From positions 1 through 64,000 of the forward strand of contig CAYFJI010000001.1 in assembly GCA_964343365.1 (NCBI GenBank): a stretch of 64,000 nucleotides of DNA. Direction: 5' to 3'. Position 1 is the first letter of the stretch; every line of letters begins with the position of its first letter. Positions 16,887 through 25,148 of the stretch are shown here, piece by piece. The position numbers and the translations under genes are program-made. This stretch comes from CAJXWH01 sp964343365. Lineage in GTDB: Bacteria > Pseudomonadota > Gammaproteobacteria > Arenicellales > UBA868. The notes under the pieces are model-generated. The model worked only from the letters and a program-made list of their open reading frames with translations, was not told where the DNA came from and did not search any database.

Positions 16887-18350
16887 GTGATTAGTGGTAG
16901 CTATAAAGACAGAATCCCTTTGATGACAGTTGATTTGTCAGGAACGTTACATGATGGCTCGGTCGCAATTGCTAACGGAGAGCTGGGGGTGGCGTTAGTT
17001 TCAGATGGTTCTAATCAACGTTTTATTGGGTTGATTACTGATGGCGATGTGCGAAGAGCGATTTTGATGGGCGCAGATAGCAAAACTCCACTAGAAAAAA
17101 TTGTTAACCGAAATGCAAAAACTGCTAAACAAGATACCTCTAGCGAGAGTATAGCTCAGCTATTGTCTCATGAAGTTAGGGCAATTCCAATATTGAATGA
17201 CATAGGTATTGCTGTCGACATTATTGTTCTTGATAAGCGGATGCGGTTGCCAGTATCTGAGCCTTACTTGAATGAGAAAGAGCTTGGATATGTTACAGAT
17301 TGCATTGTGAGCGGATGGATTTCTTCGAGCGGTAAATACGTTGAGAAATTTGAATCCCTAGTTGCCGAGGTCAGTAATGCGAAGTTTGGTATAGCAACCA
17401 GTAGTGGCACCGCTGCCTTGCATTTAGCTCTTCTGGCAGCTGGCGTAAGTCGTGGCGACGAAGTTATTGTTCCGGCGCTTACTTTTATTTCTACTGCTAC
17501 CGCAGTTTTGCATGCAGGAGGGACTGTAGTTTTGGTTGATATTGATGAGGAAACCATGTGTATTGACCCAGACTTATTTTTTGCAGCAATTACTCCACGT
17601 ACAAAGGCTGTAATCCCAGTTCATTTATATGGACATCCGGCACAAATGAACAGGCTATTAGAGATAGCTAAGCAGCATGAAATTTGCGTAATAGAAGATG
17701 CTGCAGAAGCGCAGGGGGCAACATTTGATGGCTCTCAGGTAGGCTCCCTAGGAGATATGGGAATATTTAGTTTTTATGGAAATAAGACCATAACAACAGG
17801 CGAAGGTGGCATGGTTGTTACGAATGATTTTCAGTTAGCAGAGAAAATTAGAGTGCTTCGCGATCATGGAATGGACCCTAATAGACGTTATTGGCATACC
17901 ATGTTGGGCTTCAATTACCGAATGACAAATCTTCAAGCAGCTGTTGGTGTTGGACAGATGGAAAAATTTTCGGAAATTCTTCAAAGAAAAAGAATTGTTG
18001 CGGAGAGTTACAGCCGCTTGTTGTCGAAAGTACCCGGCGTTGTTTTGCCATGCGAGAAGGCGTGGGCGAATCACTCATACTGGTTATATACGATCTTGAT
18101 TGATCTACCCAAAATAAAAAATGTTAGGAACTTGGTTATTTACGCTTTAGAAGAACAAAATATAGAGGCACGACCTGTATTCATACCGATCCATAAACAG
18201 CCGATTTTCAAGATAACTGGAGACTTCCCAGTAGCAGAACGAATGGCTAACAAAGGAATAAGTTTGCCCTCTTTTGCTACTCTTAAATATGCTGATATTG
18301 AAAAGATATGTGATGTCATAAAAAAAACGATATTTTCTCTGATGATTTAA
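16887..18350 (+). CDS. CBS-domain/DegT-family sugar aminotransferase fusion
   Basis: Residues 1-120 look like a CBS pair (LMTVDLSGTLHDGSVAIA, FIGLITDGDVRRAI, AIPILND), usually an adenosyl-ligand sensor. Residues 125-487 are a complete PLP aminotransferase of the DegT/DnrJ/EryC1 class with SSGTAALHL at 172, VIEDAAEA (Asp271) and the PLP Lys300 in FYGNKTITTGEGG. The family transfers amino groups to keto-sugar nucleotides. The start is GTG 16887; an ATG at 16871 is out of frame and soon stops. In known nonulosonate pathways a CBS pair is attached to a nucleotidyltransferase (PtmE type), so attachment to the aminotransferase is unusual. It probably aminates an intermediate of this island. Confidence 0.85.
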   Translation: MISGSYKDRIPLMTVDLSGTLHDGSVAIANGELGVALVSDGSNQRFIGLITDGDVRRAILMGADSKTPLEKIVNRNAKTAKQDTSSESIAQLLSHEVRAIPILNDIGIAVDIIVLDKRMRLPVSEPYLNEKELGYVTDCIVSGWISSSGKYVEKFESLVAEVSNAKFGIATSSGTAALHLALLAAGVSRGDEVIVPALTFISTATAVLHAGGTVVLVDIDEETMCIDPDLFFAAITPRTKAVIPVHLYGHPAQMNRLLEIAKQHEICVIEDAAEAQGATFDGSQVGSLGDMGIFSFYGNKTITTGEGGMVVTNDFQLAEKIRVLRDHGMDPNRRYWHTMLGFNYRMTNLQAAVGVGQMEKFSEILQRKRIVAESYSRLLSKVPGVVLPCEKAWANHSYWLYTILIDLPKIKNVRNLVIYALEEQNIEARPVFIPIHKQPIFKITGDFPVAERMANKGISLPSFATLKYADIEKICDVIKKTIFSLMI

Positions 18351-18371
18351 TCTCGACCAATGATGTTTCAG

Positions 18372-19631
18372 TCAATAATTTTTCTCGAGGTAATTAGAAA
18401 AATTTTCCCACAGTAAAGTATTTTCGGAATTTGGATGTTTAACAAACTCAGTGAAATATTGATCATATTTTTTTTGGTTAATTTTAGGTACAAAAAATTT
18501 TTTTCTTTTTGATGAAATATTAATGATTGGACAGCCCAATGTCTTAGAATAGCGCCTTATCTTTTGTCGGCACCGTAAATGATAGTTTCTCGAATCAAGA
18601 AGTAGAACAGGTTTTTTATAGATAACTGAGAAGCTCACAGCAGTCGAAAAGTGGGTCAAAACACATGTTGCCCCATAGACCATAGAGTTTATTTCATCAA
18701 AAATGACCTCACGATCAGGAAATTTTTCATTTGTAATAGTTGTTGTGCTTTTTGGGTGAGCTGCTATAACAATCTTTAGTCCCATTCTGCTTTCAAATTC
18801 AGAAAAAAATTGGTTTAATTCACGATAGTAGATATCTACTGCGCAATACCGCAGACTTTCTAGTTCCGATTCTCGTAATTCACCACTCTTTCTTCGGGAT
18901 GTATTCTCCTTGTCTTCGTCAACAAGATAAAATGCGAAATGTATGGGCAAACATTGATCTACAAAAAGAACATAATCTTCCTTAGAATTAAAGTCGTATG
19001 GAGCCTCGTTTTCATTTCGACCAATCAGGGTCATGTCATAATCATAGTTATGAGCATTGATAATTTTTCCCTGATACGGTGTTACAATAAATTTCCTCGC
19101 TGCATGAATCTTTGTCCAAGCTTTACCCGAGACAATAATAAAAGATGGGAGAGTCTCGCTATCATTTGCAATTTGTACATTCTGCCCTATTCTTCTAAAG
19201 ATCCGACGTAGAAATAATTTCCAGTCTGATACAAAATGAAAAAAAATAGAAGTAGCTCGATCGATTACCGTATGGACATCATTCGGCTCCATTGATAGAA
19301 AACTAATTCCATACGGTATACCTATTTTCCGAATATTATTGAATATTTGGTTATTCGCTCCATTTTCAGCAAAAGTTGATACAATGCAATCGGTAGACTG
19401 GAGGTTTGCAATTGCAAGGCCCAGACTAGCTACATCTTTAAAAACGCAATGGTTTAAATGTGGCAGGGAGACTAACGGGTGGGTAATTGAATCAGGATCT
19501 GACTCAAAAAAAATACCTACATCCCATATTTCGGGTTGAAAACCGCGCTTTGAGAGCAGTTCAATGCCGAATCGTCGATAATCTCTTAATTGCCATGACC
19601 AATTTACGAGAAAAATTATTTTTCTTTTCAT
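18372..19631 (-). CDS. Unrecognised protein, possible GT-B surface-carbohydrate transferase
   Basis: I do not recognise this 419-residue protein with confidence. The N-terminus IIFLVNWSWQLRDYRRFGIELL suggests a Rossmann-like first strand. The C-terminal half has KIVIAAHPKS and CVLTHFSTAVSFSVIYKKPVLLL, a pattern seen in CDP-glycerol phosphotransferase-like and other capsule-associated GT-B proteins. No signal peptide or membrane segment is evident. It lies convergent to the aminotransferase fusion, 21 nt from its stop, at the edge of the sugar island. It is AT-rich, as are neighbours. A polysaccharide role is inference from context and from the HP...S...HFSTAV pattern. Confidence 0.55.
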   Translation of the reverse strand: MKRKIIFLVNWSWQLRDYRRFGIELLSKRGFQPEIWDVGIFFESDPDSITHPLVSLPHLNHCVFKDVASLGLAIANLQSTDCIVSTFAENGANNQIFNNIRKIGIPYGISFLSMEPNDVHTVIDRATSIFFHFVSDWKLFLRRIFRRIGQNVQIANDSETLPSFIIVSGKAWTKIHAARKFIVTPYQGKIINAHNYDYDMTLIGRNENEAPYDFNSKEDYVLFVDQCLPIHFAFYLVDEDKENTSRRKSGELRESELESLRYCAVDIYYRELNQFFSEFESRMGLKIVIAAHPKSTTTITNEKFPDREVIFDEINSMVYGATCVLTHFSTAVSFSVIYKKPVLLLDSRNYHLRCRQKIRRYSKTLGCPIINISSKRKKFFVPKINQKKYDQYFTEFVKHPNSENTLLWENFSNYLEKNY

Positions 19632-19866
19632 GGGTGATCGATGGTTGATACAGTCTAATTAAATTCAAATAAGCCATAAATGAAGTTCCGATTTTCATTT
19701 GTCCAAACTTGTGATGGTATAGGAAAAAGCGTAACTAATACACATCTCTTATCGAAAATTTATCAACTAGTAGTTTGTTCACTCAGAATTCATTTGGATC
19801 TCGTAGGATACTGAGACTTGAAATGAGCAGAAACACTTAATGTAGCTTGTAGTAATGCACTAATAA

Positions 19867-20763
19867 ATGGAACATAAAAAAATATTGATATTTGGAGCTA
19901 GTGGGTTCATTGGAACCAATTTGCTAAAGGTGCTTTTGAGACAGGGCCACTTTGTAACCTTGATTGCTAGAAGCAAAACTGGACTTGAGAAGCTCAAACC
20001 TTTTTCAGCGCGAACAGCATTGTGTGATCATACAGATCGGGAAAAGCTAGCCCCTTTTTTTAAAGAACAAGATGTTGTGATTAATCTTGTAGGAATTTTG
20101 AATGAGACCTCAACCGAAAGCTTTAAGACTGTGCACCAAGAATTACCTCTCCGATTATTGGATTTATGTCATAGCGAAGGGGTGAAGCAGTATATACATA
20201 TGAGCGCTTTACCAGCGGATAGTGACCGTTCGCCAAGTCGATATCTAAGGAGTCGTGGTTATGGCGAAGATATGGTTCATGATCATTCGGAATCAGTGTT
20301 TGTAACTAGTATTCGGCCTTCTGTAGTTTTTGGCCCAGGCGAACACTTTTTTTCTACTTTAAACTCTTTGATCAGGTGGATGCCAATTTTTCCTCTACCG
20401 TGCCCAAGTACGCGATTTGCACCTGTTTTTGTAGGGGATGTTGTTGAGACAATCATTCGATTAGTTCAAGAACCCACTCGTTTTGGGGGCTATCGTTTTG
20501 ATCTTTGTGGTCCTGAAATTTATACATTTCGTGAACTAATCGAATTTTTGGTAGAGTCAGGCAAGCACAATTGTAAAATCGTAAATCTACCCCATTGGGT
20601 TGCTAGACTGCAAGCACTAGTCTTAGGGCCAATTCCACCTCGGATTTTTACAATGGATAATTTTTTATCTCTGCAAGTAGACAATGTTTCTGACCACAAT
20701 GGGTTGTTGGATCTTGGCATTATTCCACATTCAATTCAGGCAAGCCCCCCCGGCACTGGATAA
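19867..20763 (+). CDS. NAD(P)-binding reductase/epimerase, NDUFA9-like
   Basis: Short-chain atypical dehydrogenase of 298 residues. It has the nucleotide loop IFGASGFIGTNLLK at the N-terminus, VVINLVGILNE near residue 74, and SIRPSVVFGPGEHFF near 150, the pattern of the complex I NDUFA9-subunit-like family. The usual YxxxK is not obvious (SRYLRSRGYGED instead), which also fits that atypical family. It stands alone between the sugar island and gpsA, convergent with gpsA. Possible roles are quinone-related or complex I assembly functions; a sugar epimerase role is less likely. Confidence 0.7.
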   Translation: MEHKKILIFGASGFIGTNLLKVLLRQGHFVTLIARSKTGLEKLKPFSARTALCDHTDREKLAPFFKEQDVVINLVGILNETSTESFKTVHQELPLRLLDLCHSEGVKQYIHMSALPADSDRSPSRYLRSRGYGEDMVHDHSESVFVTSIRPSVVFGPGEHFFSTLNSLIRWMPIFPLPCPSTRFAPVFVGDVVETIIRLVQEPTRFGGYRFDLCGPEIYTFRELIEFLVESGKHNCKIVNLPHWVARLQALVLGPIPPRIFTMDNFLSLQVDNVSDHNGLLDLGIIPHSIQASPPGTG

Positions 20764-20812
20764 ATATCTGCACAGTTTATGTAGTTATGTAGTCATTTAA
20801 TTTCCGGATTTT

Positions 20813-21829
20813 TTAATTCTCTGACTGGGGCTCTCGATCGAGTAAATTTTGAACCGCAGTCATAGGACTGGTTTCCTCAAACAGAATCTGGTAGATCTGC
20901 TCGGTTATTGGCAACTCAATACCAAGTGCGATACTTTTATCAAACAGTGCTTGGGTGCTGTTGATGCCTTCGGCTTCCTGATCTATTTCCTTAATAATTT
21001 CAGATAAACTTTTCCCTTCTCCTAGGCCGACTCCTAAGCGTCGGTTTCTAGATTGATTATCGGTGCATGTTAATACTATGTCGCCAATTCCAGCTAACCC
21101 CATAAAAGTTTCGATTTGCCCGCCTAATGCGGTACCAATCCGAACCATCTCCGCTAATCCTCTAGTAATAAGCGCGGAACGTGCATTTATGCCGAGTTGA
21201 AGACCGTCGCTAATACCAGCTGCTATTGCAACAACATTTTTGATTGCTCCTCCAAGTTGAACTCCAACGAGATCAGTGGTGGTGTAAATGCGAATAGGAT
21301 GAATTCGAAACCATGACGCGAACTGATTAGCGACCTGTGTTTTTTCGGAAGCTATCGTCAGCGCTGAAGGGAGCTGAGCGACGATTTCGTGAGCAAAACT
21401 TGGGCCAGATAAGACACCGTAAAGAGGGGATGGCCCCATTATTTGTCTAAAAATTTCATCCAAGAATTTTCCGCTTGTTGCATCTATTCCTTTGGTGCCA
21501 CAACAAAATTGTAAGGTCTCGTCTGGCAGGGAAACTTCATCTCTTAATGTGACTAAGGTAGAATCAAAAGCGTGGCTTGGTACAGCAATGACAAATTTGT
21601 GAGATCGATTGGCTACAAAATTTAAATCAGTTGTTGGAATGATGTTATCGGCTAAAGTAAGTCCTGGCAGATATCGAGAATTGCAATTTGTTTTTTTTAT
21701 TGATGCGATATGTTCATCATCCCTACCCCAAAGAAATACAGTTTGATTTTTTTTAGCCAGATGCGTTGCAAGTGCGGTTCCCCATGAACCTGCACCAAGG
21801 ATAGTCAATGCATCTGGACTTGAGACCAT
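20813..21829 (-). CDS. gpsA: Glycerol-3-phosphate dehydrogenase [NAD(P)+]
   Basis: Reduces dihydroxyacetone phosphate to sn-glycerol 3-phosphate, the backbone for phospholipids. The 338-residue protein begins with the dinucleotide loop ILGAGSWGTALATHLA. It has SGPSFAHE near residue 140, and GGAIKNVVAIAAGISDGLQLGINARSA contains the catalytic Lys. It is the third gene of a minus-strand run yibN-secB-gpsA, the same order as in E. coli and many gammaproteobacteria. It shares the phosphatidic acid pathway with plsC, encoded at 1.8-2.5 kb. ATG 21829 is 29 nt after secB. Confidence 0.96.
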   Translation of the reverse strand: MVSSPDALTILGAGSWGTALATHLAKKNQTVFLWGRDDEHIASIKKTNCNSRYLPGLTLADNIIPTTDLNFVANRSHKFVIAVPSHAFDSTLVTLRDEVSLPDETLQFCCGTKGIDATSGKFLDEIFRQIMGPSPLYGVLSGPSFAHEIVAQLPSALTIASEKTQVANQFASWFRIHPIRIYTTTDLVGVQLGGAIKNVVAIAAGISDGLQLGINARSALITRGLAEMVRIGTALGGQIETFMGLAGIGDIVLTCTDNQSRNRRLGVGLGEGKSLSEIIKEIDQEAEGINSTQALFDKSIALGIELPITEQIYQILFEETSPMTAVQNLLDREPQSEN

Positions 21830-21858
21830 AAGGATTCACCAATTGATGTTCTATATAT

Positions 21859-22317
21859 TTAATTAACGCTGCCAGTACCGATATGATTAGAAGCTTTCTT
21901 GTGTTCGTACATAGCATCAAAATTAACGGGTTGCAATAAAATTATTGGAAATCCACCCTGAGATATTAATTGCCCCACTTGTTCGCGCAAAAATGGAAAT
22001 AAAGCATTAGGACAGGCAGACTCTAGCACTCTTTCGAGCTCTTCGTCTTTGATGCCTTTGATAGTGAAAGTACCTGCCTGTTGTACTTCAACAAGAAAGG
22101 CTGTTTCGTTTTCAATAGTCGCTTTTATGGTAGCTTTTAGAACAACTTCATAATTATTTTGGGATTCGTTGAGTAGTTGATTAGAGATGTTTAGTTCGAC
22201 ATCAACTTTAGGATGGTACTCTGAATCCAAAAAAATTTCTGGTGCACGAGGAGACTCAAAAGAGGCATCCTTGAGATAGATGCGGTCAAAGTTGAAGATT
22301 ATCGCTTGCTCATCCAC
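21859..22317 (-). CDS. secB: Protein-export chaperone SecB
   Basis: Tetrameric cytoplasmic chaperone that keeps preproteins unfolded for SecA. The 152-residue protein has the family opening FNFDRIYLKDASFESPRAPEIF, the YEVVLKATIKAT core, and the C-terminal CPNALFPFLREQVGQLISQGGFPIILLQPVNFDAMYE region (quoted in parts). The order yibN-secB-gpsA is conserved; grxC, which lies between yibN and secB in E. coli, is missing. Its presence supports a proteobacterial origin. Confidence 0.96.
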   Translation of the reverse strand: MDEQAIIFNFDRIYLKDASFESPRAPEIFLDSEYHPKVDVELNISNQLLNESQNNYEVVLKATIKATIENETAFLVEVQQAGTFTIKGIKDEELERVLESACPNALFPFLREQVGQLISQGGFPIILLQPVNFDAMYEHKKASNHIGTGSVN

Positions 22318-22355
22318 TACGCTTTAGAATCCTGATAGTTTTGTATTCATATTTT

Positions 22356-22778
22356 TTAGCGTTCAAGCGGGAGGTTTTCTTTTTCCCAGGAACCCAGTCC
22401 CCCAGTCAATGTACAGAGATTAGAAAATCCATTCTTTTTCAAAATGGCGGCAGCTTGATTACTTTTTTGCGGAACTCGACTTGAGAGGACGATAGGCAAG
22501 CCTTTTTTTCTATATTTTTCCAATCGCCCGAGATCTTTTTGTAACTGATTGACAGGAAGGTTTATTGCTTTAGGGATATGGCCTTTTTTGAATTGTGCTG
22601 GTTCTCCAACATCTAATACGATCGCGCCTTCATGATTCATGAGTTGTGGAAGTTCTAATGCGCTAATAGGTTTGATTCCTGTACTTTTTCGACGAAGCGG
22701 CTCAAGTGATAATAGGGCTATGATTGCAATTAACGCGGCAAATAAATACCAATTTTGTACGAAAAATTCTAGGTCCAT
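22356..22778 (-). CDS. yibN: YibN-like membrane-anchored rhodanese-fold protein
   Basis: A 140-residue protein with one N-terminal membrane segment (residues about 9-25) and a rhodanese fold (IVLDVGEPAQFKKGHIPKAINLP). The active-site loop, which carries the catalytic cysteine in true sulfurtransferases, reads VLSSRVPQKS, with Ser99-Ser100 where Cys would be; the only cysteine is Cys122. It is therefore unlikely to transfer sulfur, as with some YibN homologues. Location directly upstream of secB fits the conserved YibN position and suggests an envelope or protein-export role, which is inference. Confidence 0.82.
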   Translation of the reverse strand: MDLEFFVQNWYLFAALIAIIALLSLEPLRRKSTGIKPISALELPQLMNHEGAIVLDVGEPAQFKKGHIPKAINLPVNQLQKDLGRLEKYRKKGLPIVLSSRVPQKSNQAAAILKKNGFSNLCTLTGGLGSWEKENLPLER

Positions 22779-23293
22779 GCGAAGGCTTAATTGTGTTTGT
22801 TACGTAATTTATATTAGTTTACGGCATTATTTGGGAGCCAGTCTTTTTACCGAGGAATTTCCTGACACTAATATCGTGCGCAGAACGCTTTCTCCATTAT
22901 TTTTTTGCTATTGATAGAAGACTTATAATTCGTAAGTGACACGGGATGCTTCGAGGCTTCATCCAGGTAAGCCTCATTTTCGTTGAATCGATTTATCTCT
23001 TTATCGGCAATTGCTACCATTGGAACACAGTTTTTGAATATAGTGGAAAACCCTTTTGTAACATATATATTATACGATAATATTAGAAATTGCTTCAAAT
23101 TTTATGAAACAGTCGTCTAAGTAGACTAAACACATTCGGAATGTGGTGCTTTCCACGCTTCTAGGCCAATAAACGTCTCAAGCCATTTTATGTTACCGTC
23201 AAGCTTAATCATGCTACGTGAATTTAATTGCCGTAAGGTTTAAATCTGTTTTTTTACTAAGAATATTAAGTATGGGTGTGGCGCCATTTCATT
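22779..23293. other. Intergenic region between yibN and ctpA, no gene seen
   Basis: About 515 nt between divergent genes. It should hold promoters for both. A 76-codon minus-strand frame at 22868-23098 shows no recognisable motif and is not called. A small GTGG/CCAC dyad occurs near 23142-23156. No tRNA, no strong promoter match and no clear terminator were found by eye. Confidence 0.5.
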
Positions 23294-24622
23294 ATGACAA
23301 AAATTTCTTTTCTCGCAAATAGTCGTCAATATTTTTTGATGTTCTTGTTCGCATGTATTTTAGGAACGACTAGTCACCCCTCTTCGGCATCTGGTGTCGA
23401 AGAGCTCCCAATTGAGGATCTTCGATTATTTTCTGAGGTTTTTTCTAGGATTAAGTCTGAATATTTCGAAGATATTGGAGATGCTGAACTTCTTAAAGGC
23501 GCTATTAATGGCATGCTCGAGGGCTTGGATCCACATTCGGTTTACCTGGATCCGGCTACTTATCGTGAACTAAATATTGATACCCAAGGTGAGTTTGGAG
23601 GACTTGGAATAGAAATTTCTATTGACGATGATGCCATAAGAGTTGTCTCTCCTATTGATGGCACGCCCGCATACGAGGCTGGAATTCTAGCTGGAGATCT
23701 TATTATCAAAATAGACGATATTTTCGTAAACGGTATGTCTGTTGATGAGGCAGTGAGAATGATGCGGGGACAGCCCGGCACGGAGATTCGGTTACTGATT
23801 CTAAGAGAAAGTGAAACTGAACCCCTCGAGATAACACTAAAGAGAGCAATTATTCGCCTAGATAGTGTGTCGAGCAGATTGCTATATCCAAAGTTTGGTT
23901 ATATGAGGGTTTCTCAGTTTCAACCTGGAACATCCAAGGAGATTCAATCGCGATTAGATTTGTTAAACCAAGATTCTCAAAATGAATTAGAGGGTCTAAT
24001 TCTTGATCTTCGTGACAATCCAGGGGGGATTTTAGGTAGCGCTGTTGCTGTAACCGACCTGTTTCTTAGTAAAGGCCCTATTGTTACTACTCGCGGTCGT
24101 AGCGATAGCGAGGGATCTGAAATCATATTTAAGGCCACACCAACCGACATATTGGATGGAAAACCAATGGTAGTGATCGTAAATGGGGGCTCAGCATCTG
24201 CTTCTGAAATCGTTTCCGGCGCCCTACAGGATCACAAGAGAGCAGTGATTATGGGCGAAAGGACCTTCGGAAAGGGTTCAGTTCAGACAATTTTGCCAAT
24301 GGAAAATGGTGGTGCTTTAAAATTAACAACTGCTCTATATTACACACCGAATAATCGGTCGATCCAGGCCAGCGGTATCGTACCTGATGTTGTCACGACT
24401 GCACTGGCTTTTGCTTCAAACGACATGAATAATCTGGAGTTTAGAGAAAGTGATTTGCCAGGATATATACAAAATGAAGCTAATGATAAAGTATTGGATA
24501 ATGACGATAGTGGCATCGGCGCACCAAATTCCACTCAAATTGATATTCAAATTCAGCAAGCCGTGAATTTGCTTAAGAGTATGGTTATTGCTCAAGGATT
24601 CAGCAATCTAAACAATCGGTGA
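23294..24622 (+). CDS. ctpA: C-terminal processing peptidase, S41 family
   Basis: Periplasmic serine protease. From ATG 23294 the 442-residue protein has a signal peptide (RQYFLMFLFACILGTTSHPSSASG), a PDZ domain around residues 95-175 (GEFGGLGIEIS, AGILAGDLIIKIDD) and the S41 catalytic region LILDLRDNPGG, NGGSASASEIVSGAL with the nucleophilic Ser, and GERTFGKGSVQ with the catalytic Lys. A GTG at 23276 would add six residues. In many proteobacteria this protease follows envC and takes part in peptidoglycan-hydrolase turnover; envC is not adjacent here. Confidence 0.93.
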   Translation: MTKISFLANSRQYFLMFLFACILGTTSHPSSASGVEELPIEDLRLFSEVFSRIKSEYFEDIGDAELLKGAINGMLEGLDPHSVYLDPATYRELNIDTQGEFGGLGIEISIDDDAIRVVSPIDGTPAYEAGILAGDLIIKIDDIFVNGMSVDEAVRMMRGQPGTEIRLLILRESETEPLEITLKRAIIRLDSVSSRLLYPKFGYMRVSQFQPGTSKEIQSRLDLLNQDSQNELEGLILDLRDNPGGILGSAVAVTDLFLSKGPIVTTRGRSDSEGSEIIFKATPTDILDGKPMVVIVNGGSASASEIVSGALQDHKRAVIMGERTFGKGSVQTILPMENGGALKLTTALYYTPNNRSIQASGIVPDVVTTALAFASNDMNNLEFRESDLPGYIQNEANDKVLDNDDSGIGAPNSTQIDIQIQQAVNLLKSMVIAQGFSNLNNR

Positions 24623-24671
24623 GTCAACTATCACTATAAATTTAGGGCTGAAGGATAAAGGAGATGCTTTA

Positions 24672-25145
24672 TTATATTTGACAGAGCCATGAACTTACTT
24701 GAGCCTCGTTAAGGTCATTAAATAACCATTTAGCACCCGGAGTAATTTTTGTGTTTGGTAGAATCGACTCGGAATTTTTTTCCGGGGTAGCCCATCTCAA
24801 TTGGTGTTGTGTACCCGGGGAACAGTTTTTTTCTGAAAATACTTCGCAGAACTCAAAACCGACCTGCGCCACCCTGTACACAGATTGTTTTAGTGATAGA
24901 TTGTGACACCCAGGTTTGGACGCTCCCACTACTAGCAAAAGTTCCCTTTCTTGATTTTTTTCATTAATGCTGTAAAAGCGGATTCCAGATTCTTTCGGTG
25001 ATATAAAAAGTGGTCCTTTCTGACCACAACCGGTTAGCAAAAGAAAAAATGATAAAATAATGGGCACAATTGATGCTTTTTTTTGACTGAAGCAAGCTCG
25101 GAGCCTCAAATTTTTTATACGCCGAAAACTATATAATGAATTCAA
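24672..25145 (-). CDS. LptM-like lipoprotein with an extended cysteine-rich domain
   Basis: The lipobox LLTGC with Cys40 is followed by GQKGPLF, the signature of LptM (YifL), the small outer-membrane lipoprotein that helps LptD acquire its native disulfides. LptM proteins are short, mostly 50-80 residues. This one is 157, with about 110 residues of unrecognised sequence after the lipobox containing Cys80, Cys100, Cys108 and Cys155. Those could form two periplasmic disulfides. The start ATG 25145 lies 3 nt after argH. In relatives lptM usually precedes lysA, which lies 6 kb away here. The function of the extension is unknown. Confidence 0.68.
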   Translation of the reverse strand: MNSLYSFRRIKNLRLRACFSQKKASIVPIILSFFLLLTGCGQKGPLFISPKESGIRFYSINEKNQERELLLVVGASKPGCHNLSLKQSVYRVAQVGFEFCEVFSEKNCSPGTQHQLRWATPEKNSESILPNTKITPGAKWLFNDLNEAQVSSWLCQI

Positions 25146-25148
25146 AAC

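Noticed and set aside
22868..23098. 76-codon minus-strand frame between yibN and ctpA
   Set aside because: No motif, no ribosome site, no family resemblance, and composition like the non-coding surroundings.
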